DNA of 64,000 bases from Stenotrophomonas sp. MYb238 (GTDB taxonomy: Bacteria > Pseudomonadota > Gammaproteobacteria > Xanthomonadales > Xanthomonadaceae): positions 1 through 64,000 of the forward strand of contig NZ_WIDL01000006.1 of assembly GCF_009496535.1 (NCBI RefSeq), written 5' to 3'. Each line of letters starts with the position of its first letter. The stretch's first letter is position 1. The notes beneath the pieces were generated by a model. That model ran no database searches and had not been told where the DNA came from. It was given only the letters and a program-made list of their open reading frames with translations. Made by a program: the position numbers and the translations under genes. This document shows, one piece after another, positions 57,804 through 64,000 of the stretch.

Positions 57804-58547
57804 TCAGTTGTTGTAGAAGTTGACGGACTGCGGCGTGTACGGCGTGCCGGTGCCGAGGAAGCGCCGCCGCACTTCGCGGGCGCGCTCCATAGCCGCCGCT
57901 TGCCGCGCCAGTTCCAGCGAAGCGGCCCGGTCTTGCGTGATCTGGAGCTGCTGCGCCTGGATCGACTGCTTGGCCTGCAAAGCCAGGAGCTGGTTCGTCG
58001 CCTGCATCGCTTGCAGCGCGCCGGTGGCCGACTGGCTCTGGCTCACGAGGTCGGCCAGCGCGCTTTCGTCTTGGGCGAGGTTCTGCGACACCTGCGCCTG
58101 CATCCGCATCGCGGTGTGCAGGCCGTTCAAGGTGTTCTGCCAGCGTTCGCGGGCATCCTGTGCCATGCGGTCGCCGCTGATGGTGGAGGCGTACTGTTCC
58201 GGGTACAGGCGGGCGAACGTGGCATCCATGCTCTGCACGTCGTAGGCCAAGCCGCGCGCCTCGGCGATCAGGCGCTCGGTGGTGGCGAGCGTCGAGCGCA
58301 GGCGGTTGACGATGTTGAAGTCGAGATTTGCCAGGTTCCTGGCCTGGTTCATCAACATCTGCGCCTCGTTCTGGAGCTGGTTGATCTGGTTGTTGATCTG
58401 TTCCAGCGTGCGCACGGCGGTCAGCGTGTTCTGCACGAAGTTGGACGGGTCGAACACCGTCAGCGCGGATGCGGGCTGCACGGCCAACAGCGATACCGAC
58501 AGCACAGCAGCGAGTGAGACAGAGAGCAAACGGGGCTTGGTCATCAT
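57804..58547 (-). CDS. trbJ: conjugal transfer protein TrbJ (VirB5-like)
   Basis: A 247-residue exported protein with signal peptide (SLAAVLSVSLLAVQPASA) and a long alpha-helical, coiled-coil-rich body (LEQINNQINQLQNEAQMLMN; LQAMQATNQLLALQAKQSIQ), the TrbJ/VirB5 pattern of a minor pilus component. The start ATGATGA overlaps the trbE stop, with GGAGG eight bases upstream of 58547. Confidence 0.92.
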   Translation of the reverse strand: MMTKPRLLSVSLAAVLSVSLLAVQPASALTVFDPSNFVQNTLTAVRTLEQINNQINQLQNEAQMLMNQARNLANLDFNIVNRLRSTLATTERLIAEARGLAYDVQSMDATFARLYPEQYASTISGDRMAQDARERWQNTLNGLHTAMRMQAQVSQNLAQDESALADLVSQSQSATGALQAMQATNQLLALQAKQSIQAQQLQITQDRAASLELARQAAAMERAREVRRRFLGTGTPYTPQSVNFYNN

Positions 58548-60994
58548 GGCGAAACCTCCAGCGGTTGAGAAGCGAGAAAGGAAGCTGCCGCCGGAGCGGA
58601 CGGCAGCAGGTCGGCGGCCCAGCCGAGGCCGCGATGGCGCAGCCACGCGCCGGCGAAGCCGGGAGCGCCGGCCTGCGTCAGCACGCGGTCAATGTCGCGT
58701 TGGTCTTGAGGGGTGGATGCGCTCGCGAATGCGAGCGCGACAGGCCCCAGGTCGAGGTCGAACAGGCGATTGCCGAGGCGCGACTGGTAGTAGTAATCGC
58801 GCTTGGGCTGGGCGGTCGCCACGATCTCAATCTGGCGGCTGCTCAAGCCGAAGCCTTCGTAGATCGTGCGAATCTGCGGCTCGGTGGCCTGCGGGTTAGG
58901 TAAGAAGATCCTGCTCGCGCAGCTTTCGATGATGGCTGGCGCGATGGTCGAGTCCTTGATGTCGGCCAGCGACTGCGTGGCGAAGATGACGCTGACGTTC
59001 TTTTTTCTGAGCGTCTTGAGCCATTGCCGGATGCGGGCCGCGAAGGACGGCTCATTGAGGAACAGCCACGCTTCATCGAGGATCAACAGCGTGGGCGCGC
59101 CGTCGAAACGTTCGTCGAAGCGGGCGAACAGGTAGCGCAGCACCGCTTGCACGGCGGCCGGGCTGTGCATCAGTTCTTCCATCTCGAAGCCCTGCACGTC
59201 GGCCATGCCCAGCCGGTCGTGGTCAGCGTCCAGCAGCTTGCCGTGTGCGCCGCCCAGCACATAGGGCGCGAGCGCTTGGCGCAGCGCGTTAAACTGCAAT
59301 AACACCGACAAGCCGGTCATGGTGCGCTGCTCCACCGGCGCACCGGCAAGGCTTCTCAGCGCCGACCAGATGGCAGCCTTCTCGTCCGGGCCGACCGTCA
59401 CGCCTTCGTGCAGCAGCCGGCCCTCCACCCATTCGGCGGCCCAGGTGCGGTAGCCCTCGTGGGCAATTCGCGCGAGTGGCTGGAAGGCGATGCCGCCATC
59501 GGCGCCGAGGTCATAGTGCTCACCGCCAAGGCCGAAGATGGTGGCGCGCATCGAGCGGCCCATGTCGAAGGCGAAGATCCGCGAGCCGAAGTAGCGCCGG
59601 AACTGCATGGCCAAGATGGCGAGCAGCACCGACTTGCCCATGCCGGTCGGCCCGGCGACAAGGGTGTGCCCCACGTCGCCGATGTGCGTCACCAGCCGGA
59701 ACGGCGTCGCGCCATCGGTGCGGGTGACGATCAGCGGCGGGCCATCGAGGTGTTCGTTCTTCTCCGGCCCAGCCCATACCGCTGACATCGGCATCATGTG
59801 CGCCAGGTTCAGCGTCGAAACGATGGGCTGACGCACGTTCGCGTATGCGTTGCCGGGGACGGACGACAGCCAGGCATCGACTGCGTTGAGGGTTTCGGGG
59901 ATGGTCACGAAACCCCGGCCCTGGATGACGCGCTCCACCATGCGCAGCTTCTCGTCGGCCACGGCCGGGTCGGCGTCGAGCACCGTCACCGTGGCGGTGA
60001 GGTAGCCGAAGGCGACTTGATCGCTGCCCAGCTCCTGCAAGGCGGCATCGGCGTCGGCGGCCTTGTTGCTGGCATCGGTATCGACCAGCGGGCTTTCCTG
60101 CTGAAAGATCGTTTCGCGCAGCAGCGCGATGACGTTCTTGCGCTTGGCGAACCATTGGCGCCGCAAGCGCCCCAATTCCCGTTCCGCCTCGGCTTTGTCC
60201 AGGCACAGGAAGCGCGTACTCCAGCGATACGCAAAGCCCAGGCGGTTGAGGTCGTCCAAGATCCCCGGCCAGGTCGAGGTCGGGAAGCCTCGTACCGACA
60301 CCACGCGCAGGTGCTGATCGCCCAGCATGGGCGCCAGGCCGCCGACCAGCGCGGCATCGGCAAGCAGTGCGTCGATATGGAACGGCACGTCGGGCACGCC
60401 GACGCGATAGCGCCGGGTGGAGACTGTGGCATGCAGGTAGGTCAGCGTCTGGCTATCGTCCAGCCAGGCAATCTCCGGCATCACACCATCGAGCAGGTCG
60501 AACACGCGATCGGTCTCTGCCACGAAGGAATCAAGCCGACCACGCCAGTCCACACCCTCAGTGGGCCGGTTCTCGTACAGCATCCCAGCCGCACGGGCGC
60601 GAGACTCTTGCGGCGGTAGGTGTTGCAACGTGAAGTGATAGACGCTCTCGAAATGGCCATCCGACTCCTCGAACGCCGCGCGTCGCTCCTCATCCACCAG
60701 CCAGGACAGTGGTTCGGGAAAGGAGGATTGCGGATAGCTCGATGCCCGCATCCGCTCGGCCTCGATATAGAAGGCCCAGCCAGACCCGGTACGGCGAAGC
60801 GCGTTGTTCTGCCGCGCCGACGTGGCAATCAGCTCGCCCTGTGTCGCACTGTCCAAGTCGGGGCCGCGAAACTGGAACGTGCGTTGAAACGAACCATCTT
60901 TGTTCAGCACAACGCCCGGCGCGACCAGCCCGGCCCAGGGCAGCCAGTCGGCAAGCAAGGCCGGGCGCTGACGATATTCGGCAAGGTTCAGCAT
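58544..60994 (-). CDS. trbE: conjugal transfer ATPase TrbE (VirB4 homologue)
   Basis: An 816-residue ATPase that powers pilus assembly and transfer at the inner membrane. Walker A is GPTGMGKSVLL (about residue 448) and Walker B LLILDEAWLFL (about 643). ALVGGLAPMLGDQHLRVVSV and FVTIPETLNAVDAWLSSVPG are CagE/TrbE/VirB4 family signatures. It begins 12 bases after trbD and is the largest gene of the transfer operon. Confidence 0.96.
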   Translation of the reverse strand: MLNLAEYRQRPALLADWLPWAGLVAPGVVLNKDGSFQRTFQFRGPDLDSATQGELIATSARQNNALRRTGSGWAFYIEAERMRASSYPQSSFPEPLSWLVDEERRAAFEESDGHFESVYHFTLQHLPPQESRARAAGMLYENRPTEGVDWRGRLDSFVAETDRVFDLLDGVMPEIAWLDDSQTLTYLHATVSTRRYRVGVPDVPFHIDALLADAALVGGLAPMLGDQHLRVVSVRGFPTSTWPGILDDLNRLGFAYRWSTRFLCLDKAEAERELGRLRRQWFAKRKNVIALLRETIFQQESPLVDTDASNKAADADAALQELGSDQVAFGYLTATVTVLDADPAVADEKLRMVERVIQGRGFVTIPETLNAVDAWLSSVPGNAYANVRQPIVSTLNLAHMMPMSAVWAGPEKNEHLDGPPLIVTRTDGATPFRLVTHIGDVGHTLVAGPTGMGKSVLLAILAMQFRRYFGSRIFAFDMGRSMRATIFGLGGEHYDLGADGGIAFQPLARIAHEGYRTWAAEWVEGRLLHEGVTVGPDEKAAIWSALRSLAGAPVEQRTMTGLSVLLQFNALRQALAPYVLGGAHGKLLDADHDRLGMADVQGFEMEELMHSPAAVQAVLRYLFARFDERFDGAPTLLILDEAWLFLNEPSFAARIRQWLKTLRKKNVSVIFATQSLADIKDSTIAPAIIESCASRIFLPNPQATEPQIRTIYEGFGLSSRQIEIVATAQPKRDYYYQSRLGNRLFDLDLGPVALAFASASTPQDQRDIDRVLTQAGAPGFAGAWLRHRGLGWAADLLPSAPAAASFLASQPLEVSP

Positions 60995-61006
60995 GGCGTC
61001 CTCCCC

Positions 61007-61276
61007 TCACACGTCCAGAAGCGGGCGGTGTTTGATATGCCGCGCGAAGACCTGCATGAACTGCGGATCGACGCGCGCACCCCATACGGCCAGCGAGTGG
61101 CCGACGATCCAGAGCACCACGCCGGGAATCCACAGTTGCAGGCCCAGCCCGACGGCGGCGGCCAGCGTGCCGTTGGCAATTGCCACGGTGCGCGGCGCGC
61201 CGCCCAGCAGGATTGGCTCGGTCAGCGAGCGATGCAGCGGCACCTCGAAGCCTGGAAGGTCGCTGGCCGTACTCAT
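61007..61276 (-). CDS. trbD: conjugal transfer protein TrbD (VirB3 homologue)
   Basis: An 89-residue inner-membrane protein with the VirB3 pattern: FEVPLHRSLTEPILLGGAPR, then two close hydrophobic segments (TLAAAVGLGLQLWIPGVVLW). The start overlaps the trbC stop by four bases. Confidence 0.92.
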   Translation of the reverse strand: MSTASDLPGFEVPLHRSLTEPILLGGAPRTVAIANGTLAAAVGLGLQLWIPGVVLWIVGHSLAVWGARVDPQFMQVFARHIKHRPLLDV

Positions 61277-61659
61277 ACGACGGCCCCGCCGGAGAACGAG
61301 AAGAACGACAGGAAGAACGAGGAAGCGGCGAACGCGATGCTCAACCCGAACACGATCTGGATCAGCTTGCGAAAGCCGCCGCTGGTGTCGCCGAAGGCCA
61401 GCGCCAGGCCCGTGGCGATGATGATGATGACCGCGACGATGCGTGCCACCGGCCCCTGGATCGACTCCAGAATCGACTGCAAGGGCCCCTCCCACGGCAT
61501 CGAGGAACCGGCGGCTTGCGCCGTTCCGGCCAGCAACAGCAGCAGCGCGGCCAGCAGCAGCCCCTGCCTCGCAGGGCGGGTGAGGCTGCGCAGCCGCGCC
61601 AGGCCGGACAGGCGAGGAAGCGGATTTACGGAAAAGCGGAAAGAATCAACGTGCGTCAT
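61273..61659 (-). CDS. trbC: conjugal transfer pilin TrbC (VirB2 homologue)
   Basis: A 128-residue precursor of the conjugative pilin. A long leader ends near LLLLAGTAQA, and the mature part has two hydrophobic helices (RIVAVIIIIATGLALAFGDT and IVFGLSIAFAASSFFLSFFS) joined by a short loop, as in VirB2/TrbC. It overlaps the end of trbB by 14 bases. Confidence 0.92.
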   Translation of the reverse strand: MTHVDSFRFSVNPLPRLSGLARLRSLTRPARQGLLLAALLLLLAGTAQAAGSSMPWEGPLQSILESIQGPVARIVAVIIIIATGLALAFGDTSGGFRKLIQIVFGLSIAFAASSFFLSFFSFSGGAVV

Positions 61660-62725
61660 GGCAGTTCTCCAAGTTGGTTGGGGGACGGGAATGTGCAGCG
61701 GCGTCGGCTGCGAGAGGAACCGGCGTCAGCTCGGGAAACGGCGTTTCCAGTGCGTCCGCCAGGCGATAGCCGGTGCCGTCGAAGCCGACGACACGGGCGA
61801 TGGTTTCGACGTGGCGCTTGCGGCCGCGTCCGGCGATGTTGATGACGACGTTGACCGCCTCGGCGATCAGCGCCCGCGGCGGATTCACAGCGACTTCGAG
61901 AATCAACTGTTCGAGGCGCAGCAACGCGCCCAGCGCGGAGCCGGCATGGATGGTCGCAATGCCGCCGGGGTGGCCGGTGCCCCACACTTTGATGAGGTCG
62001 AGGGCTTCGCCGCCGCGCACCTCGCCGACGATCACGCGGTCAGGCCGCAGGCGCATCGTGGCCCGCACCAGCTCGGTCATGGTGACGACGCCGGCGCGGG
62101 TGCGCAGCGGCACATGGTCGCGGGCCGCGCATTGCAGCTCGATGGTGTCTTCGAGCACCAGCACGCGGTCGCCTGTGGCGGCGATCTCGGCCAGCAGCGC
62201 GTTCGCCAGCGTGGTCTTGCCGGTGCTGGTGCCGCCGGCGATTAGGATGTTCTGCCGCTCGCGCACGGCGCGGCGCAGGAACTCGGCCTGCCCGGCGGTC
62301 AGGATGCCGTCGGCCACGTAGCGATCCAGGCCGATGATGCTCACGGCCCGCTTGCGTAGCGCGAAGGCTGGCCCCGGGGCGGCCGGAGGCAGGATGCCCT
62401 CGAAACGCTCGCCGGTTTCCGGCAACTCGGCGGTCAAGAGCGGCTGGCCGCGATGCACCTCCGCGCCGACATGCGCGGCGACCAGGCGGATGATGCGTTC
62501 ACCATCGGCCTCGGGCATCTCCACGCCCAGCGGCGAGCGACCCGACGACAGCCGATCCACCCACAGGGTGCGATCGGGGTTGAGCATGATTTCCACCACA
62601 TCCGGGTCTTCGAGCGCAGCGGCGATCAGCGGCCCCATTGCAGTGCGCAGCATCTGGATGCGGCGATCCTGGGACGCTGCTGCGGATGAGCGAGGTTCGG
62701 GCTGGATCTGTGGAACGGCACTCAT
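61646..62725 (-). CDS. trbB: conjugal transfer ATPase TrbB (VirB11 homologue)
   Basis: A 359-residue hexameric traffic ATPase at the cytoplasmic face. Walker A is GGTSTGKTTLANALL (about 163-177). VLVLEDTIELQCAARDHVPL, RPDRVIVGEVRGGEALDLIK and TGHPGGIATIHAGSA are the Asp box, Walker B and His box of the secretion ATPase family. It overlaps the upstream regulator gene by four bases. Confidence 0.95.
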   Translation of the reverse strand: MSAVPQIQPEPRSSAAASQDRRIQMLRTAMGPLIAAALEDPDVVEIMLNPDRTLWVDRLSSGRSPLGVEMPEADGERIIRLVAAHVGAEVHRGQPLLTAELPETGERFEGILPPAAPGPAFALRKRAVSIIGLDRYVADGILTAGQAEFLRRAVRERQNILIAGGTSTGKTTLANALLAEIAATGDRVLVLEDTIELQCAARDHVPLRTRAGVVTMTELVRATMRLRPDRVIVGEVRGGEALDLIKVWGTGHPGGIATIHAGSALGALLRLEQLILEVAVNPPRALIAEAVNVVINIAGRGRKRHVETIARVVGFDGTGYRLADALETPFPELTPVPLAADAAAHSRPPTNLENCHDAR

Positions 62726-63198
62726 GACGCACGCTCCGCAGTTCGTTCATGGGCGGAGGCCATCGCTGCTGCGTCATCCATCTGCATCGGATCGGGGTGC
62801 AGTTCCTCCACCACGTCGCGCACCAGACTGCGGCCACGCAGAAGGTGGCGACCCAACTGTTCGACGAACTGCTCGAAGCGCACCTTGCCCTGGGCGCGTG
62901 CCGCATCCTGATGGGCTTCGGGCACCGGCGTGCTGACGGTCAGGAAGTAGCGGATGAACAGCGCCAGCGTTTCGATCTGGATGTTCTGGTCGCGCTCCAG
63001 GCGTTCGGTCTGCCGCGACAGTCGATCCAACCGCTTGGCAATGGCGGCCTCGCGCTGGTCGCCAGCATCGGGCGACAGCCAGGACGCCAAGGCCGCTGCG
63101 ACGATGGACGACTTGGACACGCCTTTCTTGGCGGCCAGTTCGTCCAGGCGCTGGGCGTGCTCGGGCTGGATGAAAAGATTGAGGCGGTATTGGCTCAT
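62722..63198 (-). CDS. CopG-family ribbon-helix-helix protein of the transfer region
   Basis: A 158-residue protein. The first 45 residues (YRLNLFIQPEHAQRLDELAA, KKGVSKSSIVAAALASWL) match the ribbon-helix-helix (CopG/MetJ-like) DNA-binding fold. A helical part follows (KRLDRLSRQTERLERDQNIQ). It lies between traG and trbB, overlapping both by four bases, the same position as in Tn4371-type elements. It may regulate the transfer operon or act in relaxosome function. Confidence 0.85.
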   Translation of the reverse strand: MSQYRLNLFIQPEHAQRLDELAAKKGVSKSSIVAAALASWLSPDAGDQREAAIAKRLDRLSRQTERLERDQNIQIETLALFIRYFLTVSTPVPEAHQDAARAQGKVRFEQFVEQLGRHLLRGRSLVRDVVEELHPDPMQMDDAAAMASAHERTAERAS

Positions 63199-64000
63199 AG
63201 GTCGATTCCGTCGTTGGGGTCGAGGGAAGCCAGCCGGGCCGTGCGCTGCATGGCCGGGTCGAGCTGGCCGGGAAGCGGCAGCGCCAGGTCGTCGTCATCG
63301 AGCAGCGCCAGGTCGTTCGCATGTGCGTCCGGCTCGGGGTCGTAGGCGACGGTTTCGGAGAGTTCGGGCTGGCGGCGTGGGCCGCCGTCATCGGTGCCGC
63401 CCAGGCCATCGGCGGATGCCGAGGCCGGCGCCGCAGGTACGGCCGGGATCGCCAAGCCGCTCCAGTCGTCGGGGCGGGCTGGCGGCGCGTCGGCGTACCT
63501 CCCGGCTACGAGCGCGGGCGGTGGCAGGACGCGATTCTTGAAATTGGCGTCGGCGTAGTAGCGCAGCTTCTTCGCGCGGATCGGGGCGACGCTGGACACC
63601 ATGACCACGGCGTCATCAGGTGGAAGCTGCATCACCTCGCCGGGCGTCAACAGCGGCCGTGCAGTTTCCTGACGCGACACCATCAGGTGCCCCAGCCACG
63701 GAGCGAGCCGGTGGCCGGCGTAGTTGCGCTGCGCGCGAAGCTCGGTGGCGGTGCCGAGGGTTTCTGAAATCCTTTTCGCCGTCCTTTCGTCGTTGGTGGC
63801 GAAAGTCACCCGGACATGGCAGTTGTCGAGGATGGAATGGTTCTGCCCATACGCCTTGTCGATCTGGTTCAGGCTTTGAGCGATGAGAAAGCTGCGGATG
63901 CCGTACCCGGCCATGAAGGCAAGCGCGGACTCGAAAAAATCGAGGCGGCCCAGCGCCGGAAACTCGTCCAGCATCAGCAGCAGCTTGTGCCGGCGCGCGA
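63195..64000 (-). CDS. traG: conjugal transfer coupling protein TraG (VirD4), C-terminal part
   Basis: The 3' end of a gene that runs past the right edge of the window. The coupling protein links the relaxosome to the secretion channel. The visible part starts within the ATPase domain: HKLLLMLDEFPALGRLDFFE is Walker B, FLIAQSLNQIDKAYGQNHSI is the next motif, and RVTFATNDERTAKRISETLG follows. The tail ends in acidic, low-complexity residues (ALLDDDDLALPLPGQ). Walker A and the membrane segments are outside the window. Confidence 0.93.
   Translation of the reverse strand, partial: ARRHKLLLMLDEFPALGRLDFFESALAFMAGYGIRSFLIAQSLNQIDKAYGQNHSILDNCHVRVTFATNDERTAKRISETLGTATELRAQRNYAGHRLAPWLGHLMVSRQETARPLLTPGEVMQLPPDDAVVMVSSVAPIRAKKLRYYADANFKNRVLPPPALVAGRYADAPPARPDDWSGLAIPAVPAAPASASADGLGGTDDGGPRRQPELSETVAYDPEPDAHANDLALLDDDDLALPLPGQLDPAMQRTARLASLDPNDGIDL

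Overview
This window is chromosomal DNA from a GC-rich gammaproteobacterium, most likely a member of the Xanthomonadaceae (Lysobacter, Pseudoxanthomonas, Stenotrophomonas or Xanthomonas group). The evidence is the very high GC content, the large Xanthomonas-type TonB-dependent receptors, the rhlB/trxA/rho and ftsE-ftsX...rpoH neighbourhoods, and the type of short palindromic intergenic repeats. Genus-level placement is an inference.

Layout. 1-4.1 kb: topA, tsaC and a small exported DUF4124 protein. 4.2-8.2 kb: an Oar-like TonB-dependent receptor and a long gene-poor leader. 8.2-18.9 kb: housekeeping and envelope genes: a short-chain dehydrogenase, two small exported proteins, sppA, a MATE exporter, a membrane-anchored sigma-like protein coupled to a DUF3106 protein, priA, and a serine beta-lactamase-fold hydrolase. 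19.1-34.5 kb: a complete mannoside-utilisation locus. 34.7-49.6 kb: core genes, including a glutathione S-transferase, a NYN-LOTUS protein, type II NADH dehydrogenase, rpoH, ung, a double-receiver protein, ftsX, ftsE, rhlB, trxA, rho, a TonB-domain protein and aceK. 49.9-52.2 kb: monomeric isocitrate dehydrogenase. 52.9-64.0 kb: one end of an integrative and conjugative element with a Tn4371-type mating-pair operon (traG-copG-trbBCDEJ-K-LFGI-DUF2274), cut by the right edge of the window inside traG.

The mannoside locus is the most distinctive part. An outer-membrane receptor, three glycosidases (GH92 and GH47 alpha-mannosidases, GH2 beta-mannosidase), a FucP-type sugar permease, a probable mannose isomerase of the AGE family, a fructokinase and a LacI regulator form a plausible path from high-mannose glycan to fructose 6-phosphate. 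Four copies of one 14-bp palindrome (TTRRATCGATYYAA) lie at its three transcription starts and are predicted LacI operators. GH47 enzymes are mainly eukaryotic, so this lipoprotein GH47, translationally coupled to a beta-mannosidase, is unusual.

Other points of interest are two facing perfect DnaA boxes before priA, a membrane-tethered degenerate sigma factor, a double-receiver protein whose first domain lacks the phosphorylatable aspartate, a sigma-E-like promoter before rpoH, a family of REP-like palindromes, and the chromosome/ICE junction upstream of icd.
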